Positions 14,152 to 22,580 of a stretch of 32,085 bases of DNA are shown one piece after another. This DNA comes from Thermoactinospora rubra (GTDB taxonomy: Bacteria; Actinomycetota; Actinomycetes; Streptosporangiales; Streptosporangiaceae). Made by a program: the position numbers and the translations under genes. How positions within the stretch are numbered: the stretch's first letter is position 1; the number at the start of each line of letters is the position of its first letter. The notes below the pieces were generated by a model. That model had not been told where the DNA came from and did no database searches. It saw nothing but the letters and a program-made list of their open reading frames with translations. The DNA is taken from NCBI RefSeq assembly GCF_002093975.1, contig NZ_KZ084333.1:93511-125595 (forward strand), in the 5' to 3' direction.

Positions 14152-15546
14152 ATGTCCCTGTCCCGACGTGAGCTGCTCCGCGCCGCCGCCCTCATCCCGG
14201 CCGCGGGCGCGCTGGCCTCGTGCGCCACCCCCGCGCAGACCCCCGCGCCGCAGGCCACCGCGGCGGCCACGAGCGCGGCCAACCCGCTCGGCGTGGCCGC
14301 CGACAAGCCCCTGGAGATATGGATCTTCGACGGCGGCTTCGGCGACGCCTACGCCCGCGAGATCCACGAGCCGATGCTCAAGGCGAAGTACCCCAACCTG
14401 GAGATCAAGCACAATGCGACCAAGGAGGTCGCCAAGACCCTCCAGCCGCGCTTCGCCGGGGGCAACCCGCCGGAGTTCATCAACAACTCCGGCGCCAACC
14501 AGATGGACTTCGGCGCGCTGGTGGCCGACGGGCAGGTGGCCGACCTCACGCCGCTGCTGGACGCCCCCAGCTGGGACGACCCGAGCAAGAAGGTGCGCGA
14601 CACCATCGACCCCCTCGCCATCGAGATCGGCAGCTACGACGGCACGCCGCGGGTGCTCAACTACGTCAACACCGTCTGGGGCATCTGGTACAGCCAGAAG
14701 GTCTTCCAGGAGAACGGCTGGCAGCCGCCCAAGACGTGGGACGAGTTCACCAAGCTCATGGACGACATCAAGAAGTCCGGCAAGATGGCGCCGTTCACCT
14801 ACGCGGGCAAGCACCCGTACTACATCTACGAGGCGCTGCTCACCGTCGCCGCCAAGATCGGCGGCGCGGACATCATGAAGAACATCGACAACCTCGAGGA
14901 CGGCGCCTGGACCGTCGAGCCGATGAAGCAGGCCGCCACGCTCTTCGCCGAGCTGGGCGCCAAGTACCTCATGCAGGGCACGGCGGGCCTGGACCACATC
15001 CAGACGCAGACCGCGCACAACAAGTACCAGGTCGCGCTGCTGCCCTGCGGCTCGTGGCTGGAGAACGAGCAGAAGGACACCACGCCCGCCGACTTCGGCT
15101 ACGCGATGTTCCCCTGGCCGTCGGTCACCGAGTCCGACGCCATGCCGTACGGCACGCTGCACTCCCAGCCCGGCGAGCCGTACATGGTCTCGGCCAGGTC
15201 GGCCAACCCGCGCGCCGGGCTGGAGTACATGCGGGCCATGCTGTCGAAGGAGGGCGCGGGCAAGTTCATGGAGATGGTCTCCACGCTCACCGTCGTCAAC
15301 GGGGTCGGCGAGGGCCTCCAGCTCAAGCCGGGGCTCAAGAGCGCGGCGGACGCGCTGACCGCGGCCGGCGACAACAAGGTCTACTTCCGCTGGCGGCAGT
15401 GGTACGCCGAGCTGCACACCGAGGTCCAGGCCGCGTCCGGGCAGCTGATGAGCGGCAACCTCAAGCCCGAGGCCTACCTGGAGCGCATCCAGAAGAAGGC
15501 GGACGCCATCAAGAACGACTCCTCGGTGAAGAAGTTCAAGCGATGA
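14152..15546 (+). CDS. ngcE: N-acetylglucosamine/diacetylchitobiose-binding lipoprotein NgcE-like
   Basis: 464 aa. The N-terminus SRRELLRAA is a twin-arginine signal followed by a lipobox LASC (Cys24), so this is a Tat-exported lipoprotein. The mature protein starts with NPLGVAADKPLEIWIFDGG and carries ATKEVAKTLQPRFAGGNPPE, then NNSGANQMDFGALV. As I recall the family, these segments are characteristic of NgcE, the binding protein for GlcNAc and chitobiose in Streptomyces, rather than of general MalE-type proteins. ATG 14152 has AGGAGGT 6 nt upstream. Two permeases follow with overlapping codons, and no ATPase. It sits beside kinase 2 and SIS 2, which supports GlcNAc or chitobiose uptake. Confidence 0.82.
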   Translation: MSLSRRELLRAAALIPAAGALASCATPAQTPAPQATAAATSAANPLGVAADKPLEIWIFDGGFGDAYAREIHEPMLKAKYPNLEIKHNATKEVAKTLQPRFAGGNPPEFINNSGANQMDFGALVADGQVADLTPLLDAPSWDDPSKKVRDTIDPLAIEIGSYDGTPRVLNYVNTVWGIWYSQKVFQENGWQPPKTWDEFTKLMDDIKKSGKMAPFTYAGKHPYYIYEALLTVAAKIGGADIMKNIDNLEDGAWTVEPMKQAATLFAELGAKYLMQGTAGLDHIQTQTAHNKYQVALLPCGSWLENEQKDTTPADFGYAMFPWPSVTESDAMPYGTLHSQPGEPYMVSARSANPRAGLEYMRAMLSKEGAGKFMEMVSTLTVVNGVGEGLQLKPGLKSAADALTAAGDNKVYFRWRQWYAELHTEVQAASGQLMSGNLKPEAYLERIQKKADAIKNDSSVKKFKR

Positions 15547-16442
15547 GATACCGCAGGATGAGGTTCATCACCGGATTCCTGGTGCTTCCGGTGACCTTGT
15601 ACCTGATCTACGTCATAGCACCATACGTCCAGGCGTTCTACATCGCGCTCACCGACTGGCGCGGCGTCAACGCCTCCCCACGCTTCGTGGGGCTGGAGAA
15701 CTTCCAGCGGCTCTTCGGCGACGGCATCTGGTGGAAGGCGGTCTCCCACAACCTCATCCTGCTCGTCCTCCTGCCGATCATCGTCCTGGTGATCGCCCTG
15801 TTCTTCGCCTTCCTGCTGAACGCCGGCGGCGACCGCGGCGGCGTCGCGGGGTCGAAGGTCTACCGCGTGGTCTTCTTCTTCCCCCAGGTGCTGGCGGTCG
15901 CCGTGGTCGCCGTGCTGTTCCAGCAGGTGCTGCGGCCCGACAAGAGCGGCATGCTCAACGCGCCCCTCATCTCGCTGGGCATGGAGCCGATCGGGTTCCT
16001 GTCCGACACGCGGGTGGCGCTGTGGTCCATCCTCGGGGTGCTGGTCTGGCAGGCCGTCGGCTTCTACGTGGTGCTGTTCTCGGCCGGCATCGGGTCGATC
16101 CCGCGCGACCTGTTCGAGGCCGCGGCGATCGACGGCGCGTCGCGGCCCGCGCTGTTCTTCCGCGTCACGCTGCCGCTGCTGTGGGACACGATCCAGGTCG
16201 CCTGGATCTACCTCGGCATCCTCGCGCTGGACATCTTCGCCATCGTGTGGGTGATGACGGCCGAGCACGGCGGTCCGGACTTCTCCACCACCGTCATGGC
16301 GGCGGAGATCTACCGCAACGCCTTCGAGTACTTCAAGTTCGGCTACGCCTCCGCCATGGGCGTGGTGCTGTTCTTCTTCACCATCGGCTTCGCGATCCTC
16401 TCCCTGAGGCTGTCGCGCCGCGAACGGATCGAGCTCTCGTGA
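15543..16442 (+). CDS. ngcF: ABC permease NgcF-like
   Basis: 299 aa, about six membrane helices. The EAA loop reads DLFEAAAIDGASRPALFFRV followed by TLPLLWDTI. The start codon overlaps the ngcE stop (ATGA). The order binding protein - MalF-type - MalG-type and the identity of the binding protein support assignment as NgcF; by itself the sequence only shows a sugar permease. Confidence 0.8.
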   Translation: MRYRRMRFITGFLVLPVTLYLIYVIAPYVQAFYIALTDWRGVNASPRFVGLENFQRLFGDGIWWKAVSHNLILLVLLPIIVLVIALFFAFLLNAGGDRGGVAGSKVYRVVFFFPQVLAVAVVAVLFQQVLRPDKSGMLNAPLISLGMEPIGFLSDTRVALWSILGVLVWQAVGFYVVLFSAGIGSIPRDLFEAAAIDGASRPALFFRVTLPLLWDTIQVAWIYLGILALDIFAIVWVMTAEHGGPDFSTTVMAAEIYRNAFEYFKFGYASAMGVVLFFFTIGFAILSLRLSRRERIELS

Positions 16443-17359
16443 CGACGACGACTTCACCCGCGATCGCCACGTCCCGCAAGCAGGCCCGCCGCGACCGCCG
16501 CCGGCGGCTCGGACCGCTGGGCGTCCTGAGCCACGTCGCGCTCGCCTTCTGGACCGTCCTGGTGATCGTGCCGATCCTGTGGACGTTCCTGGCCTCCTTC
16601 AAGACCGAGGACGAGATCTTCGGCGACGCCTGGTCCCTGCCGGCCACGCCGCGCTGGGACAACTTCGCCCGCGCCTGGGAGCAGGCCCACATCGGGCAGT
16701 ACATGCTCAACAGCGTCATCGTCGTGTTCTTCAGCACGTTCGGCACGATGCTGCTGGGCTCGATGGCGGCCTACGTGCTGGCCCGCTACCCCTTCCGCGG
16801 CAACCGCGCCGTCTACCTGCTGTTCGTCTCCGGCCTGGCCTTCCCGGTCTACCTGGCGCTCACCCCGCTGTTCTTCGTCGTGCAGAACATGGGCACGCTG
16901 CCGCTGATCGGGCCGTTCATCGGGCTGAACACCCACGGCGGTCTGGTGCTGGTCTACATCGCCTACTCGCTGCCGTTCACGGTGTTCTTCCTGGCCGCGT
17001 TCTTCAGGACCCTGCCGACCGCGGTGGCCGAGGCGGCGTTCGTGGACGGCGCCTCGCACAGCCGGGTGTTCTTCCAGATCATGCTGCCCATGGCCCGTCC
17101 CGGCCTGGTCAGCATCACGATCTTCAACGTGATCGGCCAGTGGAACCAGTACCAGCTGCCGCTGGTGCTGCTGACCTCGGCGCGGGACAAGTGGGTGCTG
17201 ACGCAGGGCATCGCGGAGATCTCCACCGCGGCCGGCTACGACGCCGACTGGGCGGCGCTGTTCGCCGCGCTGACCCTGGCCATCCTGCCCATGCTGGTCG
17301 TCTACACGGTCTTCCAGCGGCAGATCCAGTCCGGGCTCACCGCCGGGGCGCTCAAGTAG
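16439..17359 (+). CDS. ngcG: ABC permease NgcG-like
   Basis: 306 aa from a GTG that overlaps the ngcF stop by 4 bp (GTGA). A basic N-terminal tail (RKQARRDRRRR) precedes six helices. The EAA loop is VAEAAFVDGASHSRVFFQIM followed by LPMARPGL. It closes the cassette-2 operon. Its stop overlaps the end of the convergent aldo/keto reductase gene by 8 bp, so no intergenic terminator exists between them. Confidence 0.8.
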   Translation: MTTTTSPAIATSRKQARRDRRRRLGPLGVLSHVALAFWTVLVIVPILWTFLASFKTEDEIFGDAWSLPATPRWDNFARAWEQAHIGQYMLNSVIVVFFSTFGTMLLGSMAAYVLARYPFRGNRAVYLLFVSGLAFPVYLALTPLFFVVQNMGTLPLIGPFIGLNTHGGLVLVYIAYSLPFTVFFLAAFFRTLPTAVAEAAFVDGASHSRVFFQIMLPMARPGLVSITIFNVIGQWNQYQLPLVLLTSARDKWVLTQGIAEISTAAGYDADWAALFAALTLAILPMLVVYTVFQRQIQSGLTAGALK

Positions 17360-18410
17360 CCGCCGCCCTGTCGCCGGCCGGGCGGCGCCGCAGCGCGGGC
17401 TCCACCAGGGGGCGCGGCTGCCACACGCCGTCGGACCGGTACAGGTCGGTCCCGGGCGGGACGATCTCGTCGATCCGGTCGAGCGTCGCGTCGTCCAGGG
17501 CGAGCGAGGCCGCCTTGAGCAGCGACTCCAACTGCTCCATGGTCCGCGGGCCGATGATCACGGAGGTCACCGCCGGATGCGCGGCCGGGAAGGCCACCGC
17601 CAGCTCGGGCAGCGTGCAGCCGATGTCGGAGGCGAGTTCGATCAGCTGCTCGAGCGCGTCGAACTTGGTGGCGTTCGCGGGGATCGCCGGGTCGAAGCGA
17701 TCCGGCCTCATCGCCGGGCGTCCGCTGGACAAGTCGACCGGCCGGCCCTTGCGGTACCTCCCGCTCAGGAAGCCCCACGCCAGCGGGCTGTAGGTGAGGA
17801 CGCCCATGCCGTACCGCCGGCAGACCGGCAGCACGGCGGCCTCGATCCCGCGGGCGAGCAGGTTGTAGGGCGGCTGGTCGGTGCGGAAGCGCAGCAGGCC
17901 GCGCCGCTCCGAGACGTGGTGCGCCTCGACGATCTCCTCGGCGGGGAAGGCCGAGCAGCCGAAGGCGCGGATCTTGCCCTGGTGGACGAGGTCGCTCAGC
18001 GCCGACAGCGTCTCCTCGATGTCGGTGGTGTGGTCGGGCCGGTGCACCTGGTAGAGGTCGATCCAGTCGGTGCGCAGGCGGCGCAGGCTCTCCTCCACCT
18101 CCTTGACGATCCAGCGGCGGGAGTTGCCGCCTCTGTTGGGACCCTCACCCATCGGGAAGTGCACCTTGGTGGCGAGCACGACGTCGTCGCGGCGGCCACG
18201 GAGGGCCTTGCCGACGATCTCCTCGGACTCGCCGGCGGAGTACATGTCGGCCGTGTCGACGAAGTTGACGCCCTGGTCGAAGGCGGCGTGGATGATGCGG
18301 ACGCACTCGTCGTGGTCGGGGTTCCCGGCGGCGCCGAACATCATGGCCCCGAGGCAGTGGACGCTGACTTCGATGCCGGTGCCGCCGAGGGCGCGATAAC
18401 GCATGGTCAT
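17352..18410 (-). CDS. Aldo/keto reductase
   Basis: 352 aa NADPH-dependent carbonyl reductase with a TIM-barrel fold. The catalytic tetrad is visible as Asp52 and Tyr57 (FVDTADMYSAGESEE), Lys82 (LATKVHF) and His123 (LYQVHRPD). The start at 18410 lies 7 nt after a MerR-type promoter, implying a leaderless mRNA; ATG 18404 is an alternative two codons later. It is divergent from a MerR regulator of the AdhR/NmlR type, so it probably reduces a toxic aldehyde or related carbonyl and is induced by it. Its natural substrate is not evident. Confidence 0.88.
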   Translation of the reverse strand: MTMRYRALGGTGIEVSVHCLGAMMFGAAGNPDHDECVRIIHAAFDQGVNFVDTADMYSAGESEEIVGKALRGRRDDVVLATKVHFPMGEGPNRGGNSRRWIVKEVEESLRRLRTDWIDLYQVHRPDHTTDIEETLSALSDLVHQGKIRAFGCSAFPAEEIVEAHHVSERRGLLRFRTDQPPYNLLARGIEAAVLPVCRRYGMGVLTYSPLAWGFLSGRYRKGRPVDLSSGRPAMRPDRFDPAIPANATKFDALEQLIELASDIGCTLPELAVAFPAAHPAVTSVIIGPRTMEQLESLLKAASLALDDATLDRIDEIVPPGTDLYRSDGVWQPRPLVEPALRRRPAGDRAAAT

Positions 18411-18417
18411 GTGCGGC

Positions 18418-18448
18418 ACCCTAGGATCTAGAGCCGACTCTAGGTCAA
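18418..18448 (-). promoter_or_regulatory. MerR-type promoter with 19-bp spacer and palindrome
   Basis: On the minus strand: -35 TTGACC (18448-18443), a 19-nt spacer, -10 TAGGGT (18423-18418), then 7 nt to the reductase ATG. The spacer contains the perfect inverted repeat CTAGAG / CTCTAG (18428-18443, 4-nt centre). An over-long 19-bp spacer with a central palindrome is the signature of promoters activated by MerR-family proteins through DNA untwisting. Confidence 0.85.
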
Positions 18449-18465
18449 CGTCTATCGTGGGCGGC

Positions 18466-18849
18466 ATGCTGAGCATCGGGCAGGTCGCCGAGCGGACCGG
18501 GCTGAGCGTCCACACGCTCAGGTTCTACGAGCGGGAGGGCCTGCTGCTCACCCCGGTGCGGCGGGGGCCGGGCGGGCGGCGCGTGTACGGCGAGGACGAC
18601 CTCGAGTGGCTCGCGATGTGCGTCAACCTGCGGGCCACCGGGATGCCGCTGCCCGAGATCCGCCGCTACGCCGAGCTGGTCAGGCAGGGCAGCGGCACCG
18701 AGGACGAGCGGCTGCGGCTGCTGCGCGAGCACCAGGAGCGCGTGCGCGAGCAGATCGAGGCGCTCGGCGCGTCGCTGGAGCGGATCACCCGCAAGGTGCG
18801 GGCGTACTCCGGCCAGGCGTCCTGCGAGCCCGGCGGGAACGGGCGATAA
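18466..18849 (+). CDS. MerR-family regulator, AdhR/NmlR type
   Basis: 127 aa. The MerR winged helix is IGQVAERTGLSVHTLRFYER (residues 4-23) followed by RRVYGEDDLEWL. The segment MCVNLRATGMPLPEIRRY is characteristic of AdhR/NmlR regulators, and its cysteine is residue 52, the position I recall for the redox/aldehyde-reactive Cys of Bacillus AdhR. A dimerisation helix (LLREHQERVREQIEAL) and a second cysteine near the C-terminus (Cys120) follow. ATG 18466 gives the normal MerR N-terminus; a longer in-frame extension would cross the operator. It likely activates the divergent aldo/keto reductase on exposure to reactive carbonyls. Confidence 0.87.
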   Translation: MLSIGQVAERTGLSVHTLRFYEREGLLLTPVRRGPGGRRVYGEDDLEWLAMCVNLRATGMPLPEIRRYAELVRQGSGTEDERLRLLREHQERVREQIEALGASLERITRKVRAYSGQASCEPGGNGR

Positions 18850-18891
18850 CTCGCTCGCGCGGCCCCCGGCGGGTCTGGTTGGCTGCCGGGC

Positions 18892-19259
18892 ATGACATCG
18901 GCATGGGTAGGCACGCGGGTTCGGCTGCGCGGCGCCGAGCTGGGTGACTGGGAGGCCTTCAGCTCCTTCGACGAGCACTCCGACGACCAGCGCGAGGGCT
19001 GGCTGCTGACGCCGCCGCCGAGGCCGTCGTCCTGCTGCTCCGCTACATGTTCGGCGAGCGCCGCTTCCAGAAGTGCGACGTCCAGGTCTACTCCTCCAAC
19101 GAGCCGTCCATCGCCCTCCACCGGCGGCTGGGGTTCGCGGAGGAGGGCAGGCGGCGCCGCGCCCGCTACTCCCGCGGCCGCTTCGACGACGAGTTGCTGT
19201 TCGGCATGACGGTCGAGGAGTTCGCGCAGCGGCACGGTTTGGTAGTGTCCAAACCATGA
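18892..19259 (+). pseudogene. GNAT acetyltransferase with internal deletion and frameshift
   Basis: The first frame from ATG 18892 encodes a GNAT start (TRVRLRGAELGDWEAFSSFD, about 39 residues, to roughly 19007). The reading then continues in another frame (AAAEAVVLLLRYMFGERRFQ, KCDVQVYSSNEPSIALHRRL, GFAEEG) to a TGA at 19257-19259. In intact relatives about 60-80 residues lie between these parts, including the acetyl-CoA loop (Q/R-x-x-G-x-G/A) that directly precedes the AAEAV helix; all of that is missing. The result cannot bind acetyl-CoA. The deletion point lies at about 19002-19012. Confidence 0.82.
19236..19255. promoter_or_regulatory. 20-bp palindrome before the MFS gene
   Basis: GGTTTGG (19236-19242), 6-nt centre TAGTGT, CCAAACC (19249-19255), perfect 7-bp arms. 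The centre TAGTGT could be a -10 box, with an ATG at 19256 or 19261 next to the expected transcription start. This makes it a likely repressor site for the MFS gene. It lies inside the last codons of the GNAT remnant. Confidence 0.6.
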
Positions 19260-19360
19260 CATGGCGACATTGATCCGCATCCACCCCCAGACCTGGCGCG
19301 AGGCTGGCGGCCAAGCTCTACGGCTACGCCTTCTTCGAGGACCTGATCCTGCTCTACCCG

Positions 19361-20473
19361 GTGTACGCGGTGCTGTTCGCCGACGCCGGGCTGTCGCCGG
19401 GCCAGATCTCCTCCCTGCTGGTGATCTGGTCGGTCACCGGCTTCCTGCTGGAGATCCCCTCCGGGGCGTGGGCCGACGCCTTCTCCCGGCGCACGCTGCT
19501 GGTCATCGCGCCGCTGCTGCAGGGCGCGGGCTACGCGCTGTGGACCTTCCTGCCGTCCTATCCCGCCTTCGCCGCCGGCTTCGTGCTGTGGGGCGCGGCC
19601 GGCGCGCTGGCCTCGGGCTCCTTCCAGGCGCTGGCGTATGAGGAGCTGGCCAGGCTCGGCCGCGAGAGCGACTACGCCCGCGTCATCGGCCGCTGCGAGG
19701 TGGCGAGCTCGCTGGCCGTCCTGGCCGCCACCGCGCTGGCGGCCCCCGTCCTGGCCGCGGGCGGCTACCCGGCCCTGGGCGTGGCCAGCGTCGCCGTCCC
19801 GCTCGTGACCGCCGCCATCGCCCGCACGCTGCCGGAGCACCGCTCCGCCCCCGGCGAGGACGAGGACGAGCCGTCCGTCCGGCGGGTGCTCCGGAGCGGC
19901 ATGGATCTGGTACGGCGGGCGCCCGCGACCCGCCGCGCCCTGCTCGTCGCGATCATGGTCTACGGCTTCACCGCGAGCGACGAGTACCTGCCGCTGCTGG
20001 CCCGCGACGCCGGCGCCACCGGCGCGACGCTGCCGCTGCTCGTCCTGGTGGTCACCGTGGGCGAGGCGGCCGGCGGCTGGCTGGCCGGGCGGGGCACCAG
20101 GTGGGCCGGGCCGCTGCTGGCCGTGGCCGCGCTGTGCCTGGCCGGCGGGGCGGCGCTGCGCCACCCGGCCGGCTTCGTCCTCCTCGCGGCGGCCTTCGGC
20201 ATCTTCCGCTGGGCCGTGGCCTGGGCGGACACCCGGCTGCAGGAGCGGCTGGAGGACGCCACCCGGGCCACCGTGACCTCGCTGTCGGGGTTCGGCACCG
20301 AAGTCGTGACCATCGCGCTCTACGCGGCCATCGGCGTGGGCTCCGCGTGGCTGCCGATGTGGCTGCTGCTCGTGCTGGCGGCCCTGCCGTACCTGGTCAT
20401 CGCCGCAGCGCTGCGGCGGCGGCCACCAGGTGGGCCAAGGCGGGCTCGACCTGCTCGTAGGCGCGGGTCTTGA
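19361..20473 (+). CDS. MFS transporter, 5' end probably frameshifted
   Basis: The open frame shows a 12-helix major-facilitator protein: the loop [20 protein letters not shown] (between helices 2 and 3) is diagnostic. Homology continues upstream of GTG 19361 in the same frame (RLAAKLYGYAFFEDLILLYP, from about 19301), which is most of helix 1, but no normal start exists there: the in-frame ATG at 19256 hits TGA at 19271. ATG 19261 starts a neighbouring frame (MATLIRIHPQTWRE) that would join the transporter frame if one base near 19299-19304 were removed. So either translation begins at GTG 19361, cutting helix 1, or the gene carries a +1 insertion (mutation or sequence error). The 3' end overlaps metE by 77 bp. 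Substrate unknown; drug efflux is possible. Confidence 0.7.
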   Translation: MYAVLFADAGLSPGQISSLLVIWSVTGFLLEIPSGAWADAFSRRTLLVIAPLLQGAGYALWTFLPSYPAFAAGFVLWGAAGALASGSFQALAYEELARLGRESDYARVIGRCEVASSLAVLAATALAAPVLAAGGYPALGVASVAVPLVTAAIARTLPEHRSAPGEDEDEPSVRRVLRSGMDLVRRAPATRRALLVAIMVYGFTASDEYLPLLARDAGATGATLPLLVLVVTVGEAAGGWLAGRGTRWAGPLLAVAALCLAGGAALRHPAGFVLLAAAFGIFRWAVAWADTRLQERLEDATRATVTSLSGFGTEVVTIALYAAIGVGSAWLPMWLLLVLAALPYLVIAAALRRRPPGGPRRARPARRRGS

Positions 20474-22529
20474 GGCCGCAGTCGGGGTTGACCCACAGGC
20501 GGTCGGCGGGCAGCGTCTCCAGCGCCCGGCGCAGCAGCGCGGTGACCTCCTCGACGCTCGGCACGCGCGGGGAGTGGATGTCGTACACGCCCGGCCCGAT
20601 GCCGCGCTCGAAGCCGCCGAGCAGGCCGAGGATGCGCCCGCCCGAGCGGGCCGACTCGATGGAGGTCACGTCCGCGTCCAGCGCGTCGACGGCGGCCAGG
20701 ATCTGGTCGGCGTCGGAGTAGCACAGGTGGGTGTGGATCTGGGTGCGGTCGGCGGCGCCCGAGGTGGCGCGCCGGTAGGCGGCCACGGCCCAGGCCAGGT
20801 AGTGCTCCTGCTCGGCCCGGCGCAGCGGCAGCAGCTCGCGCAGGGCGGGCTCGTCCACCTGGATGACGGAGATCCCGACCGCCTCCAGGTCCGCCACCTC
20901 CTGCCTGACGGCCTCGGCGACCTGGAAGACCACATCGCGCAGCGGCAGGTCCTCGCGGCGGAAGGACCAGGCCACGATCGTCACCGGCCCGGTCAGCATG
21001 CCCTTGACCGGCTTGCCGGTGAGCGACTGGGCGTAGGCGGCCCACCGCACCGTGATCGGGCCGCGACGGGAGACGTCGCCGTGGATGATGGGCGGCCGGG
21101 TGCAGCGGGAGCCGTAGGACTGCACCCAGCCGTGCCTGGTGACCGCGAAGCCGTCCAGGTGCTCGGCGAAGTACTGCACCATGTCGTTGCGTTCGGGCTC
21201 GCCGTGGACCAGCACGTCCAGGCCGAGCCGTTCCTGCAGGCGGATCACGCGCTCGATCTCGGCGCGGACCAGGACCTCGTAGGCCTCGGGGTCCTGACCG
21301 GCGCGGGCGGCGCGCAGCTCGCCGGTCTGCGGGAAGGAGCCGATCGTGGTGACCGGCAGCGGCGGCAGCCGCAGGTGCTCGGCCTGAGCCGCCGCCCGCA
21401 CCGGGTAGGGGCTGCGCCGTTCCTGCGGCACCGGGCGGCGCTCCTCGGGGGCGGCGGGCGGAACGCTGGCCGTACCGGCTCCGGAAGCCAGCAGCCGGGC
21501 CAGCTCCACCACCTCGGCCACCTTCTCCTCGGCGAAGGCCAGCCGCGCCCGCAGCGCAGGGTCCAGGTCCCGCTCGGGTTCCAGGGAGTACGGCACGTGC
21601 AGCAGCGAGCAGGAGGTGCTCACCACCACCTGCTCGGCCCCCGCCTCCAGGGCGCGCAGCAGGCCCAGCGCGCGATCGGTGTCGGTGCGCCACACGTCGC
21701 GCCCGGACACCACCCCGGCGACCACGATCTTCCCGGAAATATCGGGAAATGCGCCACGGACGAGGTCCACCCCGATCGCCTCGACCGGCGTGCCCGCCAG
21801 CACCGGCAGCGACTCGCCCAGGTCGCCGAAGTACGAGGCCACGAACAACCCCGGACGATCCGCCGGCGCGCCCAGCCGCTTGTAGGCGGTCTCCACGGCC
21901 TGCAGCTCGGCGGGGGAGCGGTCGGCCACCAGCGCGGGCTCGTCCAGCTGCACCCACTCCACGCCCTCGGCGGCCAGCACAGCCAGCAGCTCCTCGTAGA
22001 CGGGGAGCACCTCCTCCAGCCGCTCCAGCGCCCCGGCCAGCAGCAGGAACGTCACCGGCCCGACGACCACCGGGCGGGTGGCCAGGCCCAGCTCGCGCGC
22101 CTGCCGCACCTCCGCCAGCGGCTTGCTCGCGTCCAGGTGGAACGACTCGCCAAGCTCGGGCACCAGGTAGTGGTAGTTGGTGTCGAACCACTTGGTCATG
22201 CGCAGCGGCGCGAGCTCGTCGGTGCCGCGGGCCATCGCGAAGTAGGGGTCCCGCGCGGCGAGGTAGCGCTCGGGCACCGCGCCGAGCAGCACCGCCGTGT
22301 CCAGGACGTGGTCGTACAGGGAGAAGGTGTTCGACGGCAGGCCCTCCAGGCCCAGCTCCGCCAGCCGCCGCCAGGTCCGCTCGCGCAGCCGTGCCCCGGT
22401 CTCCTCCAGCTCCGAGCGCGGGACGCGCCCGGCCCAGTACGCCTCCAGGGCCCGCTTCAGCTCGCGGTCCGGCCCGATCCGCGGATATCCCAGCACGGTC
22501 GACGACGGGAAAGTGCGCTTCTTCACCAT
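20397..22529 (-). CDS. metE: Cobalamin-independent methionine synthase
   Basis: 710 aa; transfers the methyl group of 5-methyltetrahydropteroyl-triglutamate to homocysteine. The N-terminal half begins [18 protein letters not shown]. The catalytic half starts at [16 protein letters not shown]. The zinc ligands are His601 and Cys603 (THLCYS), Glu625 (SIESARS) and Cys684 (NPDCGLKTR), with spacing like the E. coli enzyme. It is about 40 residues shorter than E. coli MetE, mostly in the linker. No clear Shine-Dalgarno sequence precedes the ATG at 22529. A divergent LysR regulator starts only about 47 bp away, so control by that protein, in the manner of MetR, is likely. Its last 77 bp overlap the MFS gene on the other strand. 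Confidence 0.95.
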   Translation of the reverse strand: MVKKRTFPSSTVLGYPRIGPDRELKRALEAYWAGRVPRSELEETGARLRERTWRRLAELGLEGLPSNTFSLYDHVLDTAVLLGAVPERYLAARDPYFAMARGTDELAPLRMTKWFDTNYHYLVPELGESFHLDASKPLAEVRQARELGLATRPVVVGPVTFLLLAGALERLEEVLPVYEELLAVLAAEGVEWVQLDEPALVADRSPAELQAVETAYKRLGAPADRPGLFVASYFGDLGESLPVLAGTPVEAIGVDLVRGAFPDISGKIVVAGVVSGRDVWRTDTDRALGLLRALEAGAEQVVVSTSCSLLHVPYSLEPERDLDPALRARLAFAEEKVAEVVELARLLASGAGTASVPPAAPEERRPVPQERRSPYPVRAAAQAEHLRLPPLPVTTIGSFPQTGELRAARAGQDPEAYEVLVRAEIERVIRLQERLGLDVLVHGEPERNDMVQYFAEHLDGFAVTRHGWVQSYGSRCTRPPIIHGDVSRRGPITVRWAAYAQSLTGKPVKGMLTGPVTIVAWSFRREDLPLRDVVFQVAEAVRQEVADLEAVGISVIQVDEPALRELLPLRRAEQEHYLAWAVAAYRRATSGAADRTQIHTHLCYSDADQILAAVDALDADVTSIESARSGGRILGLLGGFERGIGPGVYDIHSPRVPSVEEVTALLRRALETLPADRLWVNPDCGLKTRAYEQVEPALAHLVAAAAALRR

Positions 22530-22563
22530 GGGTACGCATGCTGTCGCCGCCGCCCGAAGTCGT

Positions 22564-22580
22564 GCATCATCTATTGATGC
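22564..22580. promoter_or_regulatory. Dyad GCATCA-N5-TGATGC in the metE/LysR intergenic region
   Basis: Perfect 6-bp arms GCATCA (22564-22569) and TGATGC (22575-22580) with a 5-nt centre. The layout, short arms around 5 nt, resembles MetR sites (TGAA-N5-TTCA). It overlaps the first possible start codon of the LysR gene, as expected for autoregulation, and lies about 35 bp upstream of metE. Candidate LysR site. Confidence 0.5.

Noticed and set aside
18850..19360. Mobile element as the cause of the damaged GNAT/MFS segment
   Set aside because: No transposase, terminal inverted repeats or target duplications were found; a simple deletion plus indel is enough.
22530..22576. Cobalamin riboswitch for metE
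   Set aside because: The gap is under 60 bp and has no B12-box-like sequence; there is no space for the fold.
20430..22577. Open frame of about 715 codons on the plus strand opposite metE
   Set aside because: It mirrors metE on the other strand, is rich in Gly/Arg/His/Gln as expected from GC-rich antisense, and shows no protein motif. The metE frame has all zinc ligands.
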